The notes under the pieces are model-generated. The model saw only the letters and a list, made by a program, of their open reading frames with translations. It searched no databases and was not told the origin of the DNA. Source: Gemmiger sp. An120 (lineage in GTDB: Bacteria > Bacillota > Clostridia > Oscillospirales > Ruminococcaceae). Taken from it: a stretch of 64,000 bases of DNA. The stretch spans positions 117,143 through 181,142 of the forward strand of contig NZ_NFLN01000005.1 in assembly GCF_002160955.1 (NCBI RefSeq), given 5' to 3'. Positions 25,517 to 33,544 of the stretch are shown piece by piece (the stretch's first letter is position 1; each line of letters opens with the position of its first letter). The position numbers were made by a program, and so were the translations under genes.

Positions 25517-27181
25517 GTGAGCGCAGCTCAGATGGTGTGCCCGTTCTGCCTGTCCAAGACCCAGGCGGGGCGCGCAGCCTGCCCCTTTTGCGGCAAAAGC
25601 TTTGAAAATCATAACCCGCCCGAGGCGCTGCCGTTCGGTACCGTGCTGGGCGACCGGTATACCCTGGCCCAGCATCTGAACACCGACGGCGAGGGTATCC
25701 TCTACGCCGCGGTGGAGAACACCGCCGGGCTGCGGGTGACCATCAAGGAGTATCTGCCGGTCACACTGAGCCAGGGCCGCAACGAGGCCGGCGAGGTGGA
25801 ACCAAAATCCGGCAGCGAGGTGCTGTTCAAGACCACCCGCATGGATTTTGCGGACCTGTACCGGGCCATTCAGCGGATCACCCCGGCCACCGGTCTGGTG
25901 GCGGTGCTGGACGTGCTGGAGGAAAACCAGACCGTCTACGCCGTTACCGAGCAGATCCAGGGCACCCCGCTGTCCGAGTATCTGTCTCTGCGGGCCAGCG
26001 TGCTGCCTCTGGCGGAAGCGCGCAGCCTGATGCAGCCCATCATGGAGGGCGTGGCCGCTCTGCATAAGGCGGGCCTTGTGCACCGGGGCGTCTGCCCGGA
26101 GAACATCCTGCTCACCGAGGGCGGCGTGGCCCGCCTGTGCGGGTATGCCACCCTGGGCCTGCGCCGGGCGGGCAGCGAGCTGAAACCCCAGTTGTACGAC
26201 GGCTATTCCGCCCCGGAGCAGTACAAGCCCCAGGAATTTGAGGGCCGCTATACCGATGTGTACGGCCTGGCGGCGGTGTTCTACCGCCTGGTCACCGGCG
26301 CGCAGCCGCTGTCGGCGGTACAGCGCCAGGTGCGGGACAGCCTGCCCCCCGCCTCCCGGGCGGAGAGCGGCGTGCCGGGTTATGTGTCCTCCATCCTGTC
26401 TGCCGCCATGCGGCTGGTGCCGGCCGAGCGCATCCAGACCGTGCCCGAACTGATGGGCGCGCTGGCCTCGCCCACCGCCGCCGACGCGCTGATGGGCCGG
26501 GAGAAAAAGGAGCCCAGCCTTACGCTGAACACCCGGCACCTGCTGGCCCTTGCACTGGGGATCATTGCGGTACTGGCCATTGTGGTGGCGATGCTGCTGA
26601 TAAACCGGAACGGGCATACCCGCCCCCCGGCAGACAGCAGCCAGCCGGAAAGCACCAGCCAGCCCCAGGAGACTACGGTTACCATCCCGAATTTCGTGGG
26701 CCTGCCCTACAAATCGGTGCAGAACAACACCGAGTACGCGGCGCAGTTCCTCTTTACGCTGGAGGAAGATTACAGCTCCGAGTATGAAGAGGGCGAGATC
26801 ATGGAGCAGAGCCCGGAGGCCGGTACGGTGGTCACCGAGGAGAAACCGGTGATCAAGCTGACCGTCAGCAAGGGTGCGGAACTGATGGAGATGCCCAATA
26901 TCATCGGCTTTACCCGGGAGAATGCCGAGCAGGAACTGAACAGCCGGGGCATCCGGTTCAGCCTGCTGATGCTGGCCAACAACGGCGAGTACGCGGCAAA
27001 CTGCGTGGTCAAAACCGATATCCAGCCGGGTGAAAAGTTCGACCTGGAAACCACGATCGTAAACGTGTATATCGCCCAGGAGCCCGCCGCACCGGCCACA
27101 CCGGCCCCCACGGCGGCACCTACCCCGGAGCCCACGGCTACCCCGGCGCCATCGCCCGGCCCGACCCCCGCGGAACCCTGA
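25517..27181 (+). CDS. PASTA-domain membrane pseudokinase with N-terminal zinc ribbon
   Basis: A 554-residue PrkC-like protein. The N terminus has a zinc ribbon (CPFC...CPFC, about residues 8-25). A kinase-fold domain (about 36-310) keeps the ATP lysine (VTIK, K77). The catalytic HRD is HRG (179-181) and the DFG position reads CGY (198-200), so phosphotransfer is unlikely. One membrane segment lies at about 340-363, then two PASTA repeats (about 385-450 and 452-525) and a Pro/Ala/Thr-rich tail. PASTA units bind peptidoglycan or lipid II. GTG 25517 is preferred over TTG 25511, which is only one base from GGAGG. It may sense the wall and signal by protein binding. Confidence 0.85.
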   Translation: MSAAQMVCPFCLSKTQAGRAACPFCGKSFENHNPPEALPFGTVLGDRYTLAQHLNTDGEGILYAAVENTAGLRVTIKEYLPVTLSQGRNEAGEVEPKSGSEVLFKTTRMDFADLYRAIQRITPATGLVAVLDVLEENQTVYAVTEQIQGTPLSEYLSLRASVLPLAEARSLMQPIMEGVAALHKAGLVHRGVCPENILLTEGGVARLCGYATLGLRRAGSELKPQLYDGYSAPEQYKPQEFEGRYTDVYGLAAVFYRLVTGAQPLSAVQRQVRDSLPPASRAESGVPGYVSSILSAAMRLVPAERIQTVPELMGALASPTAADALMGREKKEPSLTLNTRHLLALALGIIAVLAIVVAMLLINRNGHTRPPADSSQPESTSQPQETTVTIPNFVGLPYKSVQNNTEYAAQFLFTLEEDYSSEYEEGEIMEQSPEAGTVVTEEKPVIKLTVSKGAELMEMPNIIGFTRENAEQELNSRGIRFSLLMLANNGEYAANCVVKTDIQPGEKFDLETTIVNVYIAQEPAAPATPAPTAAPTPEPTATPAPSPGPTPAEP

Positions 27182-27195
27182 ACAAACAAAGAACT

Positions 27196-27227
27196 GTCCC
27201 CGGCAGAAAACCTGCCGGGGACGGTTT
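27196..27227 (+). terminator. Intrinsic terminator after the pseudokinase gene
   Basis: GTCCCCGGCAG (27196-27206) pairs perfectly with CTGCCGGGGAC (27212-27222), followed by GGTTTTT. Confidence 0.85.
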
Positions 27228-27246
27228 TTCTCTGTCTTACGCAAAC

Positions 27247-27278
27247 AAGCGGCCCGGAGATGCATCTCCGGGCCGCTT
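27247..27278. repeat. 32-base perfect palindrome after pheT
   Basis: A gapless palindrome of two 16-base arms centred on ATGCAT, between the pseudokinase terminator and the pheT stop. The reverse strand continues with GTTTGCG, only a poor T-run. It may still act as the pheT terminator or protect the mRNA end. Confidence 0.6.
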
Positions 27279-27292
27279 AATTTGTGGAAAAA

Positions 27293-29707
27293 TCAGCTGC
27301 GCAGGGTCACGCCCATGGCGTCCAGCTTTTTCAGAATTTTGCGCACGGCGGCGTCCACTTCCTCGTCGGTCAGGGCGCGGTCATCCGCGTGGAAGGTCAG
27401 GGTGAAAGCCAGGCTCTTCTTGCCTTCGCCCAGCCGGTCGCCCCGGTAGATGTCGAACAGCGCGGTGCCGGTCACCAGCTTGCTGGCATCCCGCATGCAG
27501 GTCTCGATGTCGCCGCAGGCCACCGCTTCATCGCACACCAGTGCCAGGTCGCGGCGCACAGGGGCGAACTCGCTCAGCGGCTTGTACCGCACCAGGCTGG
27601 GCACGCAGCTGGTGAAAGCTTCCCAGTCCAGTTCCGCCAGATAGATGTTCTGGCCGGCCTTCTCGTCCTTGGCGATCTTCAGCTCAGCGGTCACATCGTT
27701 GGCCAGCTTACCGAATACGCCGATCTTCACGTCGCCGCACCACACCGAAGCGGTCATGCCCGGATGCAGCCAGCACACGTTGTCCCGCTCATACCGCAGC
27801 TGTACGCCGAAGGCTTCGCCGATGGCCTCCATCAGGCCCTTTACGGTGAAGAAGTCCTCCTCCGGGCCGAACACGCCCAGGCAGAGGGTCATGCGCTCCT
27901 TGGGCAGCTCGGTCAGGGGCAGCTGCTTGGGCAGGTACACATTGCCCATCTCGAACAGGCGGCCGGCGCCGTTGCCCTTTTTCAGGTTGTCCACGATCAC
28001 CTTGAGCATGGACGGGGCCAGCAGGGTGCGCATGATGGACAGATGCACGCTGATCGGGTTCAGAATGGGGATCACCTTGCGGGCCGGGTCATCGGCGGGC
28101 AGGTGCAGCGCGTCCAGATCGGCGGGAGAGTAGAACGCCAGGGTGGAGGCCTCGAAGCAGCCCTGCCCGCAGAGCAGCCGTTTCAGCTTCATCTGGGCTT
28201 TCTGGGCCGCGTTCAGGCCGCCGGTGGTCACCGCCGCAGTCTTCAGGAAGGTGGGGGTCAGCTTGTCGTAGCCGTATTCCCGGATGACCTCCTCGGCCAG
28301 GTCGGGATAACCCTCCACGTCCTCCCGGTAGCGGGGGGCGGTCACGGTCCAGGTGCCATTGTTGTCTTCCACGGTGAACTCCAGCCGCTGCAGGATCGCC
28401 TTCATCTCGTCGGCGGGCACCTCGATGCCCAGCACGCCGTTGATCTGGGCGGGGGTGGCGGTCACCACGGTGGGGGCGGGGGTATTGTCCCCGCCGCAGT
28501 CAAAGCAGGTGGGGGTGATGTCGCCGCAGTCCAGCTCCTGGATCAGGTGCAGCGCACGGCGCAGACCCAGTTCGGTGCTGTACTGATCCACGCCCTTTTC
28601 GTACCGGGCGCTGGAATCGCTGTTCTGGCCCAGGGCGCGGCTGGTCTTGCGCACGCTGTCCCGGGCGAAGGTGGCGCATTCAAACAGCAGCTGGCGGCTG
28701 TCGTCGCTGATGCCGCTGTTCAGACCGCCCATCACGCCGGCCAGAGCCACCGGCTTTTCCTCGTCGCTGATGACCAGGTTGTTCTCGGTCAGGGTGAACT
28801 CTTTCTCGTCCAGGGTCACGATCTTCTCGCCGGGGGCGGCGCGGCGCACGGTGATGTGGCGGCCGGCTACCTTGTCCAGGTCAAAGGCGTGCATGGGCTG
28901 GCCGATCTCCAGCAGCACATAGTTGGTGATATCCACCACGTTGCTGATGCTGCGCAGCCCGGCCAGCGCCAGGTTGCGGCGCATCCACCGGGGCGAGGTG
29001 CCGGGGCGGATGTTGCGCACATAGTGGGCCAGGTACCGGGGGCACAGGTCCGGCGCATCCACCTGTACGCGGATGCTGTCGTCGCCCTCGGCGGTGACGG
29101 TGTAATCGGTGGCGGGCATCTTGAGCGGCTTGCCCAGCAGGGCGGCCACCTCCCGGGCCATGCCCAGGATGGACTGGCAGTCCGGCCGGTTGGAGGTGAT
29201 GGACACGTCAAAGATGGTGTCGTTCAGACCGGTCACCTCGCAGATGTCCGCGCCCAGCGGGGTGTCCTCGGGCAGGATCAGCAGGCCGTATACCTCGGCG
29301 CCCGGATACAGGTCCTCGGTCAGACCCAGTTCCTGGCCGGAGCACATCATGCCGTTGCTCTCCACCCCGCGCATCTTGCGCTTCTTGATGGTGATGCCGC
29401 CGGGCAGGGTGGCCCCGTCCAGCGCCACCGGCACCTTGGCGCCCTCAAAGATGTTGGGCGCGCCGGTGCTGATCACCAGATTGCGGCCGTACTCGTCGCC
29501 ACAGTCCACGGTGCAGACGTGCAGGTGGTCGGTGCCCTCCTGCTTTTCCATATGGGTGATCTGGCCCACCACGACCCGGGAGATCCCGGCGGAGAGCTCG
29601 ATCCGTTCCTCTACCTCAAACCCGCAGGAGAACAGGCGCTTTTCCAGCTCCTCCGGGGTGATGTCGATGTCTACATATTGCTTCAGCCAGCTGTAAGGCA
29701 GTTTCAT
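27293..29707 (-). CDS. pheT: Phenylalanine-tRNA ligase beta subunit
   Basis: An 804-residue beta subunit of full length. Domains in order: N-terminal segment MKLPYSWLKQYVDIDITPEEL, EMAP/OB-type tRNA-binding domain (about 40-150), B3/4 editing domain (about 200-380), B5 domain (about 400-475), catalytic-like core and the C-terminal anticodon-binding FDX-ACB domain (about 710-804). It works as an alpha2-beta2 tetramer with PheS and hydrolyses mischarged Tyr-tRNA. It lies 15 bases after pheS and shares its T-box leader. Confidence 0.97.
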   Translation of the reverse strand: MKLPYSWLKQYVDIDITPEELEKRLFSCGFEVEERIELSAGISRVVVGQITHMEKQEGTDHLHVCTVDCGDEYGRNLVISTGAPNIFEGAKVPVALDGATLPGGITIKKRKMRGVESNGMMCSGQELGLTEDLYPGAEVYGLLILPEDTPLGADICEVTGLNDTIFDVSITSNRPDCQSILGMAREVAALLGKPLKMPATDYTVTAEGDDSIRVQVDAPDLCPRYLAHYVRNIRPGTSPRWMRRNLALAGLRSISNVVDITNYVLLEIGQPMHAFDLDKVAGRHITVRRAAPGEKIVTLDEKEFTLTENNLVISDEEKPVALAGVMGGLNSGISDDSRQLLFECATFARDSVRKTSRALGQNSDSSARYEKGVDQYSTELGLRRALHLIQELDCGDITPTCFDCGGDNTPAPTVVTATPAQINGVLGIEVPADEMKAILQRLEFTVEDNNGTWTVTAPRYREDVEGYPDLAEEVIREYGYDKLTPTFLKTAAVTTGGLNAAQKAQMKLKRLLCGQGCFEASTLAFYSPADLDALHLPADDPARKVIPILNPISVHLSIMRTLLAPSMLKVIVDNLKKGNGAGRLFEMGNVYLPKQLPLTELPKERMTLCLGVFGPEEDFFTVKGLMEAIGEAFGVQLRYERDNVCWLHPGMTASVWCGDVKIGVFGKLANDVTAELKIAKDEKAGQNIYLAELDWEAFTSCVPSLVRYKPLSEFAPVRRDLALVCDEAVACGDIETCMRDASKLVTGTALFDIYRGDRLGEGKKSLAFTLTFHADDRALTDEEVDAAVRKILKKLDAMGVTLRS

Positions 29708-29722
29708 GGTATGGCGCCCTCC

Positions 29723-30745
29723 TTATTCCTGGAACTGCCGCAGAAAACGCAGGTCGTTCTCGAACAGCAGGCCGATGTTGTTGATGCCGTATTTGAGCAT
29801 GGCGATACGCTCGATGCCGATGCCGAAGGCGATGCCGGAGTACACGTCCGGGTCGATGCCGCAGTTCTCCAGCACCTTGCGGTTCACAACGCCGCCGCCC
29901 AGCACCTCGATCCAGCCGGTGCCCTTGCACAGGGGGCAGCCCTTGCCGCCGCACTCGCAGCAGCTCACGTCCACCTCCACGCTGGGTTCGGTGAAGGGGA
30001 AGTAGCTGGGCCGCAGGCGGGTGTGGGCGCTCTCGTCAAACAGGGCCTGCACCAGCTTGTCCAGCATGCCCTGCAGGTCGCACAGGGTGATGCCCTTGTC
30101 CACCACAAGACCCTCCATCTGGTGGAACATGGGGCTGTGGGTGGCGTCGCTGTCGCTGCGGAACACGCGGCCCGGCACCAGCACCTTGATGGGGGGCTTT
30201 TCCGCGTCCATGGTGCGGATCTGGCCCGGGCTGGTCTGGGTGCGCAGCAGCAGATCGTCGGTCACATAGAAGGTGTCCTGCATATCCCGGGCGGGATGGT
30301 TGCGGGGCACGTTCAGGCGGGTGAAGTTGTGGTCGTCGTCCTCGATTTCGGGGCCCTCGTACACCTCAAAGCCCATCCCGGCAAACACGTCGATGATCTG
30401 GTTCTTTACCAGGGTGATGGGGTGCAGGCCGCCCAGCGCACGGCGCTTGGCCGGCAGGGTGATGTCCACCGCCTCGGCGGCGTTGCGCCGGGCCAGTTCC
30501 GCGGCCTCGATGCGGGCGGCGGCGGCCTCGTAGTCGGCGGTCAGCTTGGCCTTGCACTCGTTGATGATCTTGCCGGCGGCGGGGCGCTCTTCGGGGGCCA
30601 CGTTGCGCAGCTCCTTCATCAGGCCCGCCACCTTGCCGTTCCGGCTCAGGTACTCCTGCCAGAAAGCGGCCAGGCTCTGCCGGTCGCCGGCCGCGGCCAG
30701 AGCCGCGCCGGCCTGGGCGGTCAGCTGGTCAATGATCTGTTGCAT
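29723..30745 (-). CDS. pheS: Phenylalanine-tRNA ligase alpha subunit
   Basis: A 340-residue catalytic subunit: N-terminal coiled coil, then class II core with motif 2 around [19 protein letters not shown] and motif 3 near [14 protein letters not shown] CxxC-CxxC zinc-like knuckle ([17 protein letters not shown]) lies near residue 265, as seen in some bacterial PheS. It is encoded downstream of a T-box, so synthesis should rise when uncharged tRNA-Phe accumulates. Confidence 0.97.
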   Translation of the reverse strand: MQQIIDQLTAQAGAALAAAGDRQSLAAFWQEYLSRNGKVAGLMKELRNVAPEERPAAGKIINECKAKLTADYEAAAARIEAAELARRNAAEAVDITLPAKRRALGGLHPITLVKNQIIDVFAGMGFEVYEGPEIEDDDHNFTRLNVPRNHPARDMQDTFYVTDDLLLRTQTSPGQIRTMDAEKPPIKVLVPGRVFRSDSDATHSPMFHQMEGLVVDKGITLCDLQGMLDKLVQALFDESAHTRLRPSYFPFTEPSVEVDVSCCECGGKGCPLCKGTGWIEVLGGGVVNRKVLENCGIDPDVYSGIAFGIGIERIAMLKYGINNIGLLFENDLRFLRQFQE

Positions 30746-30802
30746 ATTGGTTCTGCTCCTTCCGTTTGGCCGCCGGTGGGGCGGCGTGTTCGGGCGGGGG
30801 AG

Positions 30803-31072
30803 TAAAACAAAACGGCCCCGCCCCTGTGCATCAGGGACGAAGCCGGTAAAAGCTCCGCGGTACCACCCGGATTTCTGCTCAAAACACCTCGAGCAAACAC
30901 TCGTTGTCCCGGTAACGGGGGAACCCGTCCCCGCCTACAAGCGCACAGCGCCTTCAGCCGGGCCGCTCAGAAAGGAACTTCGCCGCCGTTCACCGCAGGG
31001 CCCTTGCAGCCGGGAGGCCCCTCTCTGTGCCGGGATACGCACGGGTACTTTCTTTCGTCAACGCGTTTGACA
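30803..31072 (-). promoter_or_regulatory. T-box leader (tRNA-Phe sensing) of pheST
   Basis: On the reverse strand the leader has AAAGAAAGTA near its start, a GCACAGAGAGG stem I element, and a TTC (Phe) specifier at 30977-30975 followed by CTTTC closing stem I. The canonical T-box GGGTGGTACCGCG lies at 30868-30856. A terminator (stem ending in GGGGCGGGGCCG then TTTTGTTTT) is at about 30845-30803. Uncharged tRNA-Phe should stabilise the antiterminator. The TTC specifier is the one expected for this operon. Confidence 0.9.
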
Positions 31073-31078
31073 AAGCCG

Positions 31079-31107
31079 ATTATAGCACGGTTTTGCGGGA
31101 TTTGCAA
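31079..31107 (-). promoter_or_regulatory. Predicted sigma-A promoter of the pheST T-box transcript
   Basis: On the reverse strand TTGCAA (31107-31102), 17 bases, TATAAT (31084-31079). The -35 hexamer is its own reverse complement and is also well placed for the divergent acpS promoter. Confidence 0.7.
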
Positions 31108-31131
31108 GGGGGGCGGCGGCTGTGGTATACT
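31102..31131 (+). promoter_or_regulatory. Predicted sigma-A promoter of acpS-mazF sharing its -35 with pheST
   Basis: TTGCAA (31102-31107), 18 bases, TATACT (31126-31131), 26 bases before the acpS start. The same six bases serve as the -35 of the pheST promoter on the other strand. Confidence 0.6.
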
Positions 31132-31157
31132 GGCAGAAAACAAAAGGAGGCGGCGGT

Positions 31158-31532
31158 ATGATTCTGGGGATTGGGGTGGACACGGTGCGGATTGCCCGGC
31201 TGGAAAAGAGCCTTGCCAGCCCGTCTTTTATGGAAAAGGTGTTCGGCCCCGGGGAACGCGCCCTGCTGGAGGCCACCGCGCCTGCCCGCCGGGCTGAGCG
31301 GGCGGCGGGCTGCTGGGCCGCCAAGGAGGCCTTTCTGAAAGCGGCCGGGCGGGGCATCGGCGGTTTTGCCCTGGCCGAGATCCAGGCGCTGCGCCGCCCT
31401 TCCGGCGCGCCCTATTACGAGCTGAGCGGTGCCGCGGCGGCCTGGGCGGCGGAAAATAAGGCCGCGGTGCACCTGTCCATCACCCACGACGGGGGCGCGG
31501 CGGTGGCCTTTGCGGTGGCCGAGACGGTATAA
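31158..31532 (+). CDS. acpS: Holo-[acyl-carrier-protein] synthase
   Basis: A 124-residue 4'-phosphopantetheinyl transferase that loads acyl carrier protein from CoA. Motifs are GIGVDTVRIARLE at the N terminus (metal ligand Asp) and CWAAKEAFLKAAGRG near residue 52 (metal ligand Glu). AAAGGAGG precedes the ATG. It is followed after 59 bases by the MazF-type gene, an order also seen in Bacillus-type genomes, where alr and the antitoxin gene lie between. Confidence 0.93.
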   Translation: MILGIGVDTVRIARLEKSLASPSFMEKVFGPGERALLEATAPARRAERAAGCWAAKEAFLKAAGRGIGGFALAEIQALRRPSGAPYYELSGAAAAWAAENKAAVHLSITHDGGAAVAFAVAETV

Positions 31533-31591
31533 ACCCTCGCCCGGCCGGGCATACTCTCCCTGACCAAAACTTTTCAGGGAGGGTTTCGTAC

Positions 31592-31942
31592 ATGGAAGTA
31601 CATCGCGGAGAGGTCTTTTACGCCGATCTGAGCCCGGTGGTGGGCTCGGAGCAGGGCGGCATCCGCCCGGTGCTGATCCTGCAGAACGATATCGGCAACC
31701 GGCACAGCCCCACGGTGATCGCGGCGGCGATCACCTCCCGGCAGGACAAAAACCGCCTGCCCACCCATATCGGGCTCAAGGCGGGCCGGGGCGGCCTGAC
31801 GCGGGACAGCATCGTGCTGCTGGAACAGATCCGCACCCTGGACAAGCGCCGCCTGCGGGAGCGGGCAGGCCGTCTGGACCCGGAGGATCAGCAGCGGGTG
31901 GATCAGGCGCTGGGGGTAAGCGTAGGCCTTACCACCAGCTGA
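31592..31942 (+). CDS. MazF/PemK-type endoribonuclease toxin without adjacent antitoxin
   Basis: A 116-residue type II toxin-like mRNA interferase starting with VHRGEVFYADLSPVVGSEQGG, with RPVLILQND and TVIAAAITS strands and the SIVLLEQIRTLDK segment typical of Firmicutes NdoA/MazF. CAGGGAGGG lies before the ATG. The space before it (59 bases) cannot hold a MazE/EndoAI antitoxin gene, and none follows. Either the antitoxin is elsewhere or the protein has become a housekeeping RNase. Confidence 0.87.
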   Translation: MEVHRGEVFYADLSPVVGSEQGGIRPVLILQNDIGNRHSPTVIAAAITSRQDKNRLPTHIGLKAGRGGLTRDSIVLLEQIRTLDKRRLRERAGRLDPEDQQRVDQALGVSVGLTTS

Positions 31943-31950
31943 ACACAAAA

Positions 31951-31987
31951 GGGGCGCGCCGCCGGTTGGCTGCGCGCCCCGATATTT
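31951..31987. terminator. Terminator between mazF-type gene and murC
   Basis: GGGGCGCGC (31951-31959) pairs with GCGCGCCCC (31972-31980). It is followed on the forward strand by GATATTTTTATT and on the reverse strand by TTTTGTG, so it can serve both convergent genes. Confidence 0.75.
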
Positions 31988-33364
31988 TTATTCTTGGATC
32001 ATCCTGTCGGCGGCCTTGTATACGTCGCCGCAGCCCATGGTGATCACCAGATCGCCCTCTTTGGCGTTCTCCTTGATATACTGCGCCGCGGCGTCCAGGC
32101 TCTCCACCACGATGGCGCCGGGGATCAGGGCGGCCAGATCCTCCGACTTCACGCTGCCGTCATCCACCTCGCGGCTGCCCATGATGGGGGTCAGCACCAC
32201 CCGGTCGGCCCGGCTCAGCACCTCGGCAAACTCCCGCAGCAGCGCGCGGGTACGGCTGTAGGTGAAGGGCTGATGCACCGCCCACAGGGTGCCGGTGGTC
32301 AGTTCCCGGGCGGTTTTCAGGGTGGCCCCCACCTCGGTGGGATGGTGGGCGTAGTCGTCCACCACCATGGCGCCGTTTACCTCGCCCTTGATTTCAAACC
32401 GGCGGCCCGCCCCGGTAAAGTTGGCGGCGGCAGCCTCCGCATCGCTGGGGCACAGGCCCACCAACGGCACGCAGGCGGTCATGGCCAGGGCGTTGTAGAT
32501 ATTGTGGTAGCCGGGCGCGCCCATCTTGATATGGGCATAGGGTTCGCCAAACTCCAGCACGTCGAACTCATAGAAACCGGGTTTGTACTCCCGCACATTC
32601 TCGGCCTTGTAGTCCGCATGCTTGCGGATGCCGAAGGTGCGCACATCCCGGTCGATGCTGTTCATCACCTGCATGGTATTCTCGTCATCCGCATTGACCA
32701 CCACGGTATGGCTGGCCAGCAGCGCAAACTTGCGGAACGCCATCTTCAGGTTGCCCATGGTGCCGTAGCAGTCCAGATGGTCATTGTCGATGTTCAGAAT
32801 AACCGAGACGGAGGGCGCCAGCCGCAAAAAAGTTTCGGCAAACTCGCAGGCTTCCACCACGATGTTCTGGCCGTTGCCAGCCTTGCCGTAGCCATGGATC
32901 AGCGGCAGCTTGCCGCCGATCACCGCCGCCGGGTCCCGCCCGGCCAGTTCCAGCATGGTGGTGATCAGGCTGGTGGTGGTGGTTTTGCCGTGGGTGCCCG
33001 CCACACAGATGCTGCGGGGGTACAGCCGGCTTACATAGCCCAGCATGACGCTGCGCTCCACGCAGGGGATGCCCCGCATATCCGCCTCCTGCAGCTCCGG
33101 GTTATCCTCGTGAATGGCGGCGGAGTACACCACCATATCCGCGCCCAGCACGTTCTCCGCAGCATGGCCCATATATACATGGATCCCCATGGCCCGCTCA
33201 GAGTCGATGATGGTGCCTTCGTTCACGTCGCTGCCGGTGATGGTATACCCCTTGGACGCCAGAATCTGCACCAGCGGAAACATGCCGCTGCCGCCGATGC
33301 CGATGAAATGCAGGCGGGATACCCCCGCCAGAAGGTCTTTATTGAACCCGCTCGTAATCGCCAT
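31988..33364 (-). CDS. murC: UDP-N-acetylmuramate-L-alanine ligase
   Basis: About 458 residues. MurC adds L-alanine to UDP-MurNAc in the cytoplasm, the first peptide step of peptidoglycan synthesis. Motifs are HFIGIGGSGM near residue 20 (UDP binding), the ATP loop GTHGKTTTTSL near 120, NIDNDHLDCYG near 190 and DDYAHHPTEV near 355. The second Met of the frame is preferred as start because AAAGGTGG and GTGGGA lie before it; the first Met (33388) has no binding site. Confidence 0.95.
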   Translation of the reverse strand: MAITSGFNKDLLAGVSRLHFIGIGGSGMFPLVQILASKGYTITGSDVNEGTIIDSERAMGIHVYMGHAAENVLGADMVVYSAAIHEDNPELQEADMRGIPCVERSVMLGYVSRLYPRSICVAGTHGKTTTTSLITTMLELAGRDPAAVIGGKLPLIHGYGKAGNGQNIVVEACEFAETFLRLAPSVSVILNIDNDHLDCYGTMGNLKMAFRKFALLASHTVVVNADDENTMQVMNSIDRDVRTFGIRKHADYKAENVREYKPGFYEFDVLEFGEPYAHIKMGAPGYHNIYNALAMTACVPLVGLCPSDAEAAAANFTGAGRRFEIKGEVNGAMVVDDYAHHPTEVGATLKTARELTTGTLWAVHQPFTYSRTRALLREFAEVLSRADRVVLTPIMGSREVDDGSVKSEDLAALIPGAIVVESLDAAAQYIKENAKEGDLVITMGCGDVYKAADRMIQE

Positions 33365-33439
33365 TCCCACAAAACCACCTTTGGCCATGTATTGGCAGGA
33401 AGCCGCCTTTTGCGGACGCTGCTGCCTGTCTTGTATCTC

Positions 33440-33468
33440 ATTATATAATTATTTTGCACAAAAATAAA
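33440..33468 (-). promoter_or_regulatory. Predicted sigma-A promoter of murC
   Basis: On the reverse strand TTTATT (33468-33463), 17 bases, TATAAT (33445-33440), within a short AT-rich island. The leader is about 70 bases. Confidence 0.55.
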
Positions 33469-33485
33469 CACTCCGAACAAATTTT

Positions 33486-33494
33486 TGCTATAAT
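33486..33494 (+). promoter_or_regulatory. Extended -10 promoter of the CCA-enzyme-like gene
   Basis: TGCTATAAT at 33486-33494 is a perfect extended -10 (TGn-TATAAT). No good -35 box is present at 17 bases. It is divergent from the murC promoter. Confidence 0.55.
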
Positions 33495-33544
33495 GGTAAC
33501 TACACCGCCGCCGTCAGGCGGCTTTATTCCACGGAGGTGATCCC

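Noticed and set aside
27284..30805. Long forward open frame antisense to pheT and pheS
   Set aside because: Mirror frame of two certain genes, repetitive His/Gln/Gly/Ala composition, no ribosome binding site.
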